NCBI GenBank assembly: GCA_009869945.1
Contig: WIXG01000045.1
Coordinates: forward strand, 248,001 to 312,000
Origin: Mesaphorura yosii
Taxonomy: Eukaryota; Arthropoda; Collembola; Poduromorpha; Tullbergiidae
DNA length: 64,000 nt
Reading direction: 5' to 3'
The stretch's first letter is position 1. Every line of letters begins with the position of its first letter. The position numbers and the translations under genes are program-made. The notes beneath the pieces are model-generated. The model was not told the DNA's origin. It saw nothing but the letters and a program-made list of their open reading frames with translations, and made no database searches. Below, in pieces: positions 22,701-37,700 of the stretch.

Positions 22701-25700
22701 GATCGCCTGTATTGGTGTGATGCTCTGCTCGATCACATTCAACATTCCGACCTCGACGGAGGCGATGTGAAAACAATAAATTCACGGCTAATTCGGCATC
22801 CATTCTCATTGGTGGTTCACGCTCAGTACGTTTACATTTCGGATTGGAGACTTGATGCAATATTCAGAATTAAGAAGGACACCGGTGGCGATGAGCAAGT
22901 TGTAACGAAGATTGACGACACAAATCGGCTTTATGGTGTGAAAGTGTTCTCCAGGCAGAATCAAAAGATGGATCGAACTCATGTTTGCAGGTAGTTTATA
23001 AATATGGCGCGATATAATGTAGTAATGTAGTGCTGAAATTAAAGGATGTAATTTTGACATTTTGATAGCTTGAACAATGGTGGCTGCTCCAAACTTTGCT
23101 TCCCTGTTCCAACAAAGACCAAAGCAATTGAGGCCAAATGTGATTGTCCACAAGGCGAGAAGCTTGATAAGGATATGAAGTCTTGCATTCCGGATCCGAA
23201 TGCTGAACCTGTGAAAGCATGCGCAAATAGCTGGCATTTCACTTGGTAAATGCTAAGCCAATTGCTAGTCTTAAGCATGTGTTTCTTGTGTTTAACAATT
23301 TTCCTTCCCCAGTGATAACCAGAGGTGTATTCCTCAGAGCTGGGTCTGCGACGGCGATGACGACTGCCTGGATAATTCCGGTAAGAACTCAGTCAATTTG
23401 CCGACTTGATCCTTTTCAATGTGGTTAATTAATTTCGCATTTATTTCTACCGATAACCCTTTACCAGATGAGCTTCAAAATTGCACAAGTAAGCAACTCG
23501 TGGAAATACAACCAACGAGATCAAACTTCTGACTTTTGCTTGTACATTTGCGTTATTTGCATAGAGCCGACCTGCAGTTCGTCAGAGTTTCAATGTAAAT
23601 CCGGACGATGTGTGCCATCCACGTTTAAATGTGACAATGATAACGACTGTGGGGATTTCAGCGATGAGTTGGGTTGCGTCAACGTAACCTGCGAATCGAG
23701 CCAGTTCCAGTGTGAGGTAAAGCAAATTTACCAAAATCCACTTTCCCAAGCACCATTAAACTAAAGTACCATGTGTGACGGAATTTGTTTCAGAATGGAC
23801 GGTGCATTCCTCTTACGTGGAAGTGTGACAGCGGTGAGTAACATTTGACAAACTATTACTTTTCATAACTTCTTCAACAATAATATTTATTTTTTTTGTA
23901 CAGAGAATGATTGCGGTGGTAAGAAACCCTACTTTCAAATTTTAGTTCGTGTATCCACTCATTAAAATTGGTTTAGATGGATCCGACGAGGGTGACTTTT
24001 GTGCGGAGAAAACATGCGCGTACTTCCAGGTACGTTTAAGTTCTTATGTGTTTCTCATACCGGTGAGAAAACTGTTTAGCAGCTCTGTACTTTCTTTAAT
24101 TTCAGTTTACGTGTCCGAGATCTGGCCATTGCATTCCGCAAAGTAAGTAATTTATACCATGTGATTTAGTTAAAATTTAGGGACCATATATTAAATCTAT
24201 TTTGTTTTTTGTTTTTCAGCTTGGGTGAGTCAATTTTAGGCAATAGTGCACTTCTAGTCTCTTGCGTCATAAGCTAATGTTTAATTTGATATTTTTCGTC
24301 ACAATTTTAGGTGTGTGATGGAGGTGAGTAAAATACCCATTGATGGTATTATTATGGCACAATTTAATTTTCACATTTAATACTTGCCTTCCTTTTCTTT
24401 ACAGATAATGATTGCTTCGACTCAGGTAAGACGCTCGGCAATGCCTTTTTTAAGCTATGGACCGTGCTTCATGTGTTTATTGCTAAAATGTAATTCTAAA
24501 TATCTCTTCAATAACGCAGCCGATGAAGTTGGATGCCCACCCGTTAGTTGCAGAGAGAACCAGTTTAAGTGCTCCAACTTCAAACAATGTGTGCATGAAA
24601 GTTATAAATGTGATGGAATTCCAGATTGCGAAGATGGTAAGCGAAGCTATGAGATGAATTAATCCAATAAAATGCAGGCTCCTATTTCGTTTAACGTAAT
24701 TAGGAAGTGACGAAGTTGGATGCCCTGAAGTGAAAACAAACGAATGCAACCCTGACAAACAGTTCAGGTAAATCAAGATGAACATCCATTAATAAATCCT
24801 TCACTATTTACGGTGTTAATTTGCATGTTTTACTTTGCCTTTCAGGTGTATAAGTTCAGGAACTTGCATTCCCAAAGAATGGGCTTGTGACGGTATGTTT
24901 TTAACTTTGCGCTTAAGAAAAATGAAACATTTCGTAAATTGTGATTATTTCAATATCAGGAAGCAATGATTGCGAAGATAAGAGTGATGAGCCACCGAAT
25001 TGTCACGCGAAACCGTGCACCGCAGGCTACTTCAAGTGTAATAACAACAAATGCGTGCATAACACATACATTTGTGACAACTACGGTAAGTTGATAATGA
25101 ATGGTTGCTGGTTGCCGATGGTCGAAGTGAAAGAAGTGTTATAAAATTTCACTTGTATTTTGTCCCGGAAAGATGATTGCGGAGACAATTCGGACGAAAG
25201 TGACATTCACGCTTGCAAGAAGAACTTCAAATGTGACGCACACGAGTACAAATGTGCTGACATTGAGAAGTGTGTTAACATCACCAGCGTCTGCAACGGA
25301 GTCAACGATTGTTCAAATAACGCTGACGAGGGACCAAGTTGTGATCTGAATGAATGCATTGCCATTGCAAACACATGTGTCAATTGTAAACAAACTCCGA
25401 CAGGCCCATTCTGTAAGACTAATTACAAATACACTGTACTACATTATTGCACCACATTCTTCAACTAGATTGTAACTAATCTTTAGGCATTTGCCCACCC
25501 GGCGAAATCATCAACGGTTCAACCTGTGTTGACTTCAACGAATGCGACCTGGACAAATGCAGTCAGACATGCGTGAACACAAAGGGGTCGTATCATTGTA
25601 CTTGCGTTGATGGATACGTGCTGGAACCAGACAAGCATCGTTGCAAAGCGGTCAATCATACATCTGCCTTCCTCATCATCAGCAATCGCCGATCAATCTT

Positions 25701-28700
25701 AACATCTGATCTTGCTGAAAAGAGCTTGGATCGTGTGCCGGTGCAAGTTGAGAATGTCGTGGCTACAGTTTCCGATATGAACACTGGCACTCTGTACTGG
25801 TCCGATATGAAAACAAAGAAAATTATGAGACTACCAGAAGGCGGAGTGGAAGCGTCTGAAGTGATTGGAAGTGGCTTGGATCTAGTGGAAGGGCTTGCAT
25901 TTGATTGGGTTGCAAAGAATATCTACTGGGTGGACTCACGCCTGCATACGCTAGAAGTTTGCAAGGAGAATGGTTCGAACCGTGTCATTCTTTTGAACCA
26001 AAATATAACTCAACCACGTGGAATTGTTTTGGATCCAAGTCCAGGGTAAGTTTTCGGACGTTACTTGCATTACTCGGATTCAAGGTAAAGGCTTGCATGC
26101 ACTCATGAATTTATCTCACTTCACAGAGCTCGATTTCTTTTCTGGACCGACTGGGGTGATAATCCACGAGTTGAACGTCTTGACATGGATGGGTTGAACC
26201 GGACTTCAGTCATAACCACCAAGATTTACTGGCCAAACGGGTTGACCCTAGATTTGCCCAACAAGCGAATTTACTTTGCTGACAGCAAGCTAGACTTCAT
26301 TGACATGGCTGATTACAATGGGCAGAACCGTAAACAAGTTTTGGCCGGAAGTCACTATTTGCTCCACCCGCACAGTTTAACACTGTACGTCGAACGCTTT
26401 CACTGTACCTGCGTCTGCAGTGTAAGTGAAATGAGATTTTTTATGAATTTCAGGTTTGAGGATACAGTTTACTGGACCGACCGACAGCTTAATCGAGTTT
26501 TGAGTTGCCACAAATTCGGAGGAGTGAATCAAACTGTTGTGAACCATTTAATCAGTCAACCATTGAGCGTAAGTGTCCACCACAAATCCCTGCAGCCATT
26601 TTACAAGAATCCCTGCGACGGTACCACTTGCGAGCACATTTGCTTGCTCAGCAAAAATCAAGCTGGGTATGCGTGCGCGTGCCGCCCAGGCTATCGTTTG
26701 GACTCCAAGACTCGATGTGTAGAAGAGGAAACTCCGTACCTGATGGTTCTGAAGGGCAACCAAATCATTGACATTCCAATCGGGTCAGAAAGTTCTGCTG
26801 GACTTTTGAGTGCCATTGTTGGAGTTGATAATGGAAGAGTCCTGGATTACGACCGAAAGAAAGGAGATCTGTTTTGGATTCAGGGATCTGGTGATAATGT
26901 AAGGACAGCTCATATAAATGTGATAATGATTGAGCGTAACTCACGCGTTGCTCACTTGCAGGGCACTCTATACAAATACACCCTGAGCACATCAAACAAA
27001 ACAACGCTTTTGGATCCCGCGGACACAGGCATCATTGGCTCGCCTTACACGCTAGCATTTGACTGGCTAGGAAGAAATCTCTACGTTGGAAACAAAGAAG
27101 CATCAAATATCGAAATCATAAAAGTTGACGGCAAAACACAGTATCGCACAATTCTCTTGAATAACAACGGAAGTGAACTCGGTGTGAGTCGTCCTGAAGC
27201 CATTGTCTTAGAGCCGAGCATGGGGTAAGGTCCTACGCTTTGCAGCCTGGGCTAAACCTAGTTTTTAATGCGAAATTCTCCTGTAGAATGATGTACTGGT
27301 TGGATGAGGGCGGATCGGGAGTCCCAGCTAAGCTTGGCAAAGCCAACATGGACGGCAGCGAGTCCTCAATTCTTGTTCGTGATTTGATCAAACCTACAAG
27401 TCTCACAATTGATCTGGACCGGCGTATTTTGTATTTTGCAGCAGACTCAATGGTGATTCAATCTCAACTTGAACCAGTGAGGGACCTCTAAGTATTACTT
27501 CCTCATTTTTTGTAGATTGAATCCGTATCCACCAGCGGAGGCAATCGGCAGACAGTCATTGCTGAACAAAGCGCGTCAATCAAGTCGATATCCGTGTTTG
27601 AGTCTCGACTGTACTACTTGGACAACATTTACGAAAAACTAACGCGTGTCGATTTCAATGGCGAAAATCCAAAGTACATCTTGGAAAATGAGCAAGATTT
27701 ACGCTACATGACAATTTTTCGCAAACGCTCAGCCAATCATGTCTGTTCGACGAATAACGGTGGTTGTGAACACATTTGCATTCCCAGTGATAACAAAAAC
27801 AGAAAATGCAAGTGCGGGATTGGATATAAAGTCAACGGCGAGAACGCCAATGGGTGCTCGCCATTCAGATCGTTCTTAATTGTCGCCCAAAGTGACAAGG
27901 TTCGTGGCTTCAGTGAAGACGGAGACGAAGCCCTGCTCCCGATTTCTGGTCCAACGCATTCCATTCTTCATGTCACATCTCACATTAGCGAAAATTACAT
28001 TTACTACATTGACACGTTCAAACCATCGCACAATGGGATTTATCGAGTTCGACCAAACGGATCTGACCACAGTCCTGTTATCACGACTGGAATCGGCACT
28101 AACGGCATTCGTGGACTGGCAATTGACTACTCTGCAAATCAATTGTATTTTACAAATTCATTCCCGCACGAAACATACCTGGAAGTCGCAAAATTGGACG
28201 GCTCTTTCCGCAAGATCCTAGTCAAGAAACCCACTGATTCACCGCGTGAAATCGCAGTAAATCCCACCAAGAGGCTTCTGTACTGGATTGAATCTGGACA
28301 ATATCCACGAATAGGAAAAGCTTACTTGGACGGCAGTAATTGGACTGCAATCATAACCAGTGGCATTGTGAGTCCAAAGGATTTGACAATCGATATCCTC
28401 ACAAATGATCTGTATTGGACTGACACGCAACTGGATACAATCCAAAAAGTCAACTGGAATGGTGGTGGCCGAGTTGTTGTCCGAAGGAACCTCCCAAGCC
28501 CGATTGGGTTGACAATATTCAAGGACAGCGTGTATTGGGTTGACAAGAATCTGGCTGGAGTTTTTGAAGTAAGAATATACCAGTCATTCGAACAGTAAAC
28601 TGATAATGTATACCTGTATAATGGACTTTGTATCATTTTCGGAATAGGCACCGAAGTATGACTCCAACGTGACAAAAGCCAAGTCAATTCGCTCAAACTT

Positions 28701-31700
28701 GCCAAACCTGCGATCAATTCACTACTATGATATTAATCAGCAACCGGAAACGCCTTCGCCTTGCAAAACGGCGTACTGCGAGCAACTTTGTTTTGCCCTT
28801 CCGATTTCAGACAACTCGTACGTTTGTGATTGTGCAAGTGGTAAAAAGCAGGGTTCTAGATGCGTCGATTTGGATGAATATTTGGTATTCGCTACAAGAT
28901 CCGAGATTCGCAGCGCTCATCTCGACCCAGCAAATAATCAGCTCCCATTTGCTCCCATTACAAATCTGACTAACGTAGTTGGATTGGACTTCGATTGGAG
29001 AGAAAAGAAGTTCTTGTTCACCCAAATACGTCCTGATGCAGAGATTGGGTGGTTCAGTGTGTCGAATCCAACCAGGGCAGGGTTGAATGTCGTGCTGAAC
29101 CGAACTGTCAATCCTGAAGGAATTGCTTATGACTGGATTCATGATAAGGTGATTAGCATTTCTTTACTTGAAACTGTAACTTGCAGTAGCGTTGCGATTT
29201 GTTCTAATTTCAAACTGCAAGGAATACTATTCTCTAAGACGCGCTTTTGGGCTGAATTTTCCTCAATACTGTAAACTGATTTGGGGCCGAACTCTTCTAA
29301 ATCATAAAGCTTAGACTCTGGGCTACCAAATGGTAAAGTTTCAGGGAATTGTTATGTTTTGAACCCAAGTTATGCTCGTTTCAAAATGCAGCATTTTCCT
29401 TAAGAAGTCATTGGAGCGCTAGCATTGTCTGTTCATGGAGCTCAAGTGTAAAGCTCAGATCCCAGATCATGGCACACAAGTTGAACCAAAATCAGCGAGT
29501 TTTTATTCCTAGATATGAAATAATTCATGTTTAGGTACAGAAACTCGAGCATGTGGCCAAGTTGTCATACATTAATCGTCGGTTACTGACGCAGTTAGTT
29601 GTGTTGATTTTAGTCTAATTGCTGCACGGATTGTGGTTGTTTAGCGCTTGTCTTGTGCACATTGCACGCGCCAATAGCGCGTTTTACGTTGCGCCGAGAT
29701 AGGCCAACCTACTGATAACTTGACAATTCACAACCTCACTTGAAGAAAATGTGACCAAACTAATTGGCTCAGGAATTAGCATTAATTTTAAGGAGAAAAA
29801 GCCCAAAAAGCTCGTCTTAGATAGTGTTCTTTAAAAATTAGATATACTGGACCGACTCAGCAAATTCGTCCATTTACGCCATGAATATCGATGGTTCCAA
29901 TCTTGTCATGATTTCTCACGTGGACCGTCCCCGAGGTAAGCGATAATCGCAAGTTTTCGCGAGTTATGTCCAGCAATTTCTTGATTTCGATTTGTGCGGT
30001 TTCAGCTATCGTGGTACACCCTTGCAAAGGGCAGTTGTTTTACACCGATTGGGGACTCTTTGGAACTTCTGGAAGAATATTCCGTTCAACAATGGCAGGA
30101 ACATATAAAGAGGCTATTATAAAATCTCAAATTACACAACCGTCCGGATTGGCGATTGATTATGACGAAAACATGTTGTATTGGACCGATGCTGTTCGAG
30201 AAAAGATTGAACGCTCTGATTTGGACGGCAACAATCGGGAAACATTGGTCACAGCGACCATCTACCCATTCGCCATCATTGTCTTCAAGGACTACATATA
30301 TTGGACTGACTTGCAGCTGAAAGGAGTCTACCGTGCAAACAAACACACCGGAGGCGGAATGACCGAAATTGTGAAGCGTCTAGACGAGAGTCCAAGGGAT
30401 ATTCAAGTCTTTAGTTTGGACAGGCAAAAGTGCGAACTTAACGTCTGCGAAGTGCGCAACGGTGGATGTGTCGACGGCTCATGCCACCCGTCTCTTAATG
30501 GCACAGTTGAATGCAAATGCAATGACACGTTTAAATTGGTGAATGATGGCAAGATGTGCGTGACCAGAAATGTTACATGTGACGGCTTCAAATTCGCATG
30601 TACGTACAACTTTACCTCTTGAGTCATAGAATGTGTTGAAATTTTTTCGATTTCGTGTAACTTCTTTAGGCGCAAATGGAAAATGTATCTCGAGACTATG
30701 GGCTTGTGACGGTAACTTTAAATACCTAAACGCAGCCAGAATGTGCTAAGACCAAATCTAAATCTCATACTTTCTCATACAGGTGAATCGGACTGCGCCG
30801 ACGGCAGTGACGAAGCTGTGAACTATTGCAGTACGTATAGTCAACACAACGCATCGATTAATGCCACCATAATCTTAATTGCTAATTGACCTTTTCGCAA
30901 TTTCAGCATACCATACTTGTGGAACAAATGAGTACAGATGCCGCAATGGACGATGCATATTTAAAACTTGGCGATGCGACCACGGTATGTACTTCTTTAC
31001 ATGGTTGTCGTATGCCATTCTTCTGCATGTAATTCAATCCGCTGACGAGATTTTTATTTTATATTTCAGAAAATGACTGTTCAGGTAAGAGTATAACTTC
31101 AAAGTGGAAATTCTAGCATAAAAGGCCGGGTAATTAATGATTTGCTTCTTTTCTGTTTGTACAGATAACTCAGGTAAACCATTGCGATAGACTCATGCCC
31201 TAATGAAGTCACATTTTACATGCTTTTTGACACAAAATATGAACATTCCCTTCCTAATTTCAAATAGACGAAGAAAACTGTGAGTATCCTAAATGTGCGG
31301 ACGGTGAGTTCACCTGTTCCAACCAGAGGTGCATTTCGATGTCTCAAGTTTGTAACGGAGTAAACGATTGCAAGGACAATAAAACGTCCGACGAAAATAG
31401 TGCAAACTGCAACTCCACAAACTTCACCTGTCCAACTAATCACTTGAAATGTGAAAATACAAACATATGCGTTGAGCCGTTCTGGCTTTGCGATGGTAAG
31501 AACTAAACTCAATTCTGTACTTGTATGTAACTTTATGCCAGCACCAGCAATAATAATTTCATTGTTTCTTTTTCAGGTGACAATGATTGTGGTAAGACCG
31601 CTTTTCAATCTCCCTTTTCAGGTTCTTGTCCTGGGCATGGGTCATATCATGAATTAATTTCAAATTAATTTAGGTGACAATTCCGATGAGAATCCACTGC

Positions 31701-34700
31701 ATTGCAGTAAGCGATCATGCCCGGCAAACAGCTTCCGTTGTCCAAATCATCGCTGCATTCCAGGTATATATCTACTAATACTAAAATCATTCGTTCTCCT
31801 CAACATTCGTGTAATCTTTTTTTCTTTGTTTACTAGCTACATGGCATTGCGATGGTAAGTAACGTGGATAAATTTTTCTTGCCATTTTTGGCACATGCTA
31901 ATTGATTGTTTCTCATCAGGTGACGATGATTGTGGAGACGGTGCGGATGAGCCAGCAGATTACTGCAAGAGTGAAGGAAAGACTTGCTTCGGAGATCTCT
32001 ACACTTGTAAAAACGGCAACTGTATTCCGAGAATGTACATCTGCGACGGTGACAATGATTGCGTCGATAACTCAGACGAGGACGAGGCTATTCATATGTG
32101 TAAGTTCACAAAAGTTTGCATAATCAGGGAACGCGATGCTCATCTTCGTTTGCGGATCGCTAGGTTCCAACCGAAAGTGCGATAACGCGACGGAGTTCTA
32201 CTGTCCGGAGAATAAGGCGTGGTCGCGATCGGTATGCATCCCGAGGAAGTGGGTGTGCGATGGAGGTAACTTAGGCACTAGCATGATTTACTGCAGTGAG
32301 TTAATTCTTTTGTATCACTTACGTGTGTATTTGTTTTTCATTTAGATCCTGGTAAGCTGGCTCACGGATTGTCCTTTCAGACCAAACCTCAAATCGTCCC
32401 GCTCATGATATGCTGATTTTTCATAATTTTAGATTGTGTTGACGGAAGCGATGAAAGTTCGACTCTGAATCATTGCGCACCACCTGAACCGTGCCAGGAA
32501 GATCAATTCCAATGCAAGGTTAGTGCGTATCTTCGATATGAATTGTCAGCATTTCAGAAACTAATATCCTTTCTTTGCATCAGAACTTAAGATGTATAAA
32601 TGCACAATGGAAATGTGACCACGGTAGGTGCTTGTGACAGAATTAAATGTATTTCCACGTTTTACGTTTGATTGCCACTGTCTAATCAATTCTTTTTGTA
32701 TTTCAGATAATGATTGCGGTAAGCCAAAAGAATGCTGAGGCGAGGAAGACCAGTCACGGTTCACGAACGCGCGAATTTTTCTACATTTTTCGTCTTGCTT
32801 GCAGGTGACGGCAGTGATGAAGGAAAATTCTGCAATTATCCAACCTGCGCTCCGACTGATTTTACTTGCCATAACTTCAAATGCTTGAAATCAAGCTTTA
32901 GATGCGATGGAGAAGGTAAAAAATTACGTTGACTCATACAGGCGAAAATTCTCTCTTCTCGTGTTTCATACCGGCGAATCCTTGTCTTTCAGATGATTGT
33001 GGAGAATATTCGGACGAATTGAACTGCCCGGGTAAGTACCACTTGTCTCCATTCGTGAACTCTTCCACATACTAACACTCTGTGTTTTTAATCATTACAG
33101 CAAAGAACAGTACGGATTGTCCGAAAGGTCAGTTCCAATGCAATGACAAGACTTGCATCGACGAAAAGCTGGTCTGCAACAAGGTATCAGATTGCCCCGA
33201 CGAGTCGGATGAGTCGCTGCACTGCAACGTAAACGAGTGTGCAGATGTGAAACTCAACCAATGTGCACACCGATGCGTTGACACTCCGATTTCGTTCCAT
33301 TGTGAATGCGAGCCTGGCTACAAGTAGGAACTAATTTTCTACCAGCAGATGTCAACAGCAAACGATTAAACTCCGAATCCTAACCGTATGCTTTAACTTT
33401 AGGTTACTGAAAGACAAACGAGCTTGTGAGGATATAGACGAATGTTCAGAGACGCCGGAAGTGTGCTCGCAACAGTGCCATAACATCCCTGGGTCTTACA
33501 CTTGTAAATGTGACGAACAATACTTCGAGAAGGTTGGAAATCGTTGCAAACGCCGGGATAACATCGAACCGTACATGATATTCACGAATAAGTACTACAT
33601 CAGAAACATGAGTTTGGACGGCACAAAATACAACGTGGTTCACCAAGATTTGCGAAACGTCGTAGCCTTAGATTTCGATCTCGCCGAGCAAGCTATTTAC
33701 TTTGCTGACGTGACTGGGAAAACCATCTTCAAATCTGTCGAAGGCGAAATTCCAAAACCAGTTATAAGGCACGAAAGTCATGGTCTTGAAGGTATCAGCG
33801 TTGACTGGGTAGGCAGGAAACTGTACTGGTTGGACAGACATTCAAAATCTCTCGAAGTTAGGTAAGATATATTTGTAATCCTGGAGTAACTTTAACTTGC
33901 GCAACAATTGCTGGCGCACTTGAACATATGAATTTATTTTACAATTTTAAGTGGTAATTTGGTAATGTCTTCCGGGACATGAAATTTTCCATAATGATCA
34001 TTCTTCTTACCATGTTCGAGCTTGCAATCTTCCACTGTGCATAAGATTGGGTGATTTCTTCTCGGCTGCTGTGAAAATGCCTTGCGACTTCATGTACAAT
34101 TCTCATCCCCGATCTGCACTCATTCACAATTGTGTTACTGTTCCTATTGATATGATCATGTGCGATGCCCAAACGCATCACTCCGTAAACGGTTCTCTTC
34201 CCCTCAAACTTGTGTCGACATTGTATTTACTTAACGCTGCAGTTTATTCGTTACTAAATACTTCCCTGCAAGCTCCTGCGCGATTAAGGAAGTCTAACTG
34301 CATCGTGGCGATCCTTAGATCCTGATCTAATAATTTATTGCTCTCGCGACTTTTCTTATGCACAAATGGAGGACAAGTTGAGAATTAAATAGTGCCCAGA
34401 ATACAATGGTTCAGTAGATGAGGAGATTTGTTTTCTTTTTCTGATAAGACTTCGTGTGGTGCAAGAATCTGATTCTGATTCAAATTACAAATCCGACGCG
34501 GAAAAAATGTAATTATAGAAATGTAATTATTGGAATGCGAATTTTAGCGAACTGAACGGAACCAATCGTCGTACGCTGAAGACGTCTATTTCGGATCCAC
34601 GAGGTTAGTATTTCTGGCTCAATAAATAAATACTCATACCTAGTAATTGATTTTACAATGGACAATGATTTTACGTTCGACAGCTATTGTTGTGTACCCA

Positions 34701-37700
34701 CCAAAGGCTTTGCTATTTTACACATCATGGCACCTCCAAGCGTACATTGGAAAGATGAATATGGACGGATCAAACTTCTCTATGCTTCTCAACTGGGAGC
34801 ACGGAGTGGCTTGGCCAAATGCGTTGACCATTGACTATCAGAGCGAGAGACTTTACTTTGCCGATGCTCACCTCGATTACATTGACTTCATTAACTTTGA
34901 CGGGTAAGCTAAATTTAAGCCTTCCACGGTGGAACTTCTGATTTTAAAATTCCTGAATTTCTTAGAACAAATCGACACACTGTCATCAAGGGCGTGCATG
35001 CACCTCACGTTTTCGCATTGAGCTTATTCGGCGATCAGCTCTTTTACACAGACTGGAACCTCAAAGGAATTATCGCTACAAACAAGTTTAATGGAAGTAA
35101 TTGGACAGTCGTGCGAAACACCACCCACAGACCATACGATCTTCACGTTGTCCATCCTCTCCGACAAATTCAAACGCCAAATCCATGTGCACTCAATAAT
35201 GGTGGTTGCAGCCATCTTTGCCTGCTCTCGTCTCAGGCGGACGGAACTCTAACTCGCACCTGCCAGTGCCCAAACCAATTTATACTTATCAATAACATGA
35301 CTTGTATTGCCAACTGCACGAAAGGACAACATCGATGTGGCTCAGGGGATGATAAGTGCGTTCCGCATTACTGGAAATGTGATGTAAGTGTAATTTTAGA
35401 GATTTTATATTACTTTCTGATTTCGATATTTTATTAACCTCAATTAAAATGCGAAATAGGGCGAAAAGGACTGCTTGGATGGCAGGTAAATACACAGGGC
35501 AATTAAGGCATTATGAGGAATTTCATATTCCAATTCTTTAACCATGCAATTCATCAATTCACAGTGACGAAATCAACTGCCCTGAGAGAAAATGCAAGAT
35601 TGGCCAGTTTCAATGTGATAACATGAACTGCACGAGCCCAACGGTCATCTGTGACTCCTTCAATGACTGCGGCGATGGTTCCGATGAGAAACTTTGTAGC
35701 GAAGCCTGTGGTGAAAACGAGTTCAAGTGCGTTCGGAGTGGAAAATGTATCCTCAATTGTAAGTAAACACTTCTTGTTTCCTATTTCACGAATTCTGAAA
35801 TACTCCTATTGAGGTTACGTACTAAAAATTTCTATTGAAATATTTTTTGCAGCTTGGAAATGCGATGGTAAGTGCTGCGTAATTTTCTCTTCTATGCAAC
35901 GAACGACACATTACCGAATTTTTGTTTGTGATCAGGCGACGCGGATTGCAGTGACGGTTCGGACGAAGACAAAGCCATATGTCGTAAGTAGCGAATAGCA
36001 TATGCAATGGCTTATACTACTACAAACAATTAAAACTGAGATCGTTTTTATATCAGATAATCGCGCTTGTGATGACAAGACTGAATTCAGTTGCAAGAAT
36101 GGTCGTTGTATTCCAAAGCTTTGGTACTGCGACTTTGGTAAGGCATTTCCGCATTTCGCATTCAGCGTCTTTTTAAATCTTGTGTACCATTTAACGAATT
36201 GCAAATCCTTTTCTTTTTACAGACAATGATTGCGGTAAGTGCCAACAGAATTCTCAGCATCTTGCTTCATTTTGCACTAAACACGACGCGTAATGTAATA
36301 CTTTGATTTCATATCTTAGGTGACGACAGCGATGAACCGGCATTGATTTGCGTGAACCGGAACTGTACTCAAGGATGGCGTCGTTGTCCAAGTATTGGAA
36401 ATACTCAGGGATACTACAGGTGTATCCCAGACTGGCTTTTCTGTGATGGAAAGCCAGATTGTAGAGACGCGGTAAGACCGGATGGTGGATAGAAACCCTG
36501 CGGATGTAGAACTATTTCCAATCAAATGCATTGACTCTTTTAGGGTGACGAACGACTGGAGTCGTGCGCCAAATGTGATCCCGAAAGAGAATTTACGTAA
36601 GTCGAATTTTTAAAGCGATACTTAGATAGCGATGAAAACTGCTAAAAACTTCTGCCTTTTAAATGTACAGGTGCCGAAACTCGCGATGTGTTCCAAAGTA
36701 AGTAGCATAAATTGATTTTGTTGATTAACCTTAAACATGAACCACTTTGCTAATCCATTTATTTTTCTCCTAAAGACGCTGGCTCTGTGACTTTGGTGAG
36801 TAAAGTTTTTAATATGCTAGAATTAGTGTTGTGAATAATGCATTAATTTCGATTTATTATTATTTTCTTACAGAGAACGATTGTGGTGGTTAGTGTCAAA
36901 TGTTAACATTACGCATTATAGCATTGCGCAAGCAGTTAATAATTTCCTGGATTTCAATTTAGATAACTCCGACGAAGCTGCACAAGTTTGCCCTCAAGGT
37001 TATCGTGAATGTTCCGAGTCCGAGTTCCGCTGCAGCAATGGCAAGTGTTTGCCGAAAAGATGGAGATGTGATCACGGTAATGCTCACAACTCGCAAAAAT
37101 ATATACTATCGTCCCTTTTATAACACGTTTTATTCTTGTGCTTTAGATGATGATTGTGGAGATGGAAGCGACGAACTGAACTGCTCAAATCATGTCTGTC
37201 GAAATGGAACATTCCAATGTACTAGTGGCCATTGTATCGCGGCACATTTCCGTTGTGATGTGAGCACACCTGTTGCACATCAACCTTTAGGGGATCCTAG
37301 GCAAAATTAATCATTTATTTTTAATTATCAGGGTGATCGAGATTGTCATGATCTGTCGGACGAAATTGGTTGCCCTCCACGATATCCAGACGGAAAATAT
37401 TGTCCAAAAGAAAAGTTCGAGTGCGACAATCACATTTGCGTCAGCCACTCTGATTTGTGCGATGGGACGGACGATTGTCTTGATGGATCCGATGAAAAAG
37501 AAGAGATTTGCCGTGAGTACTAGCACCCATTTTTACTACAACATAAAAGAAACACATCTTAATTTCACGTTTCACTTTGTGTAGGCGATTTCACTTGTGA
37601 CAAGGTCCACAGATTCCAGTGCGCCAATAACAAGTGTGTTCCCAGATATCAACTCTGTGATGGAAGGGACAACTGCGGTGACGGATCTGATGAAAACAAT

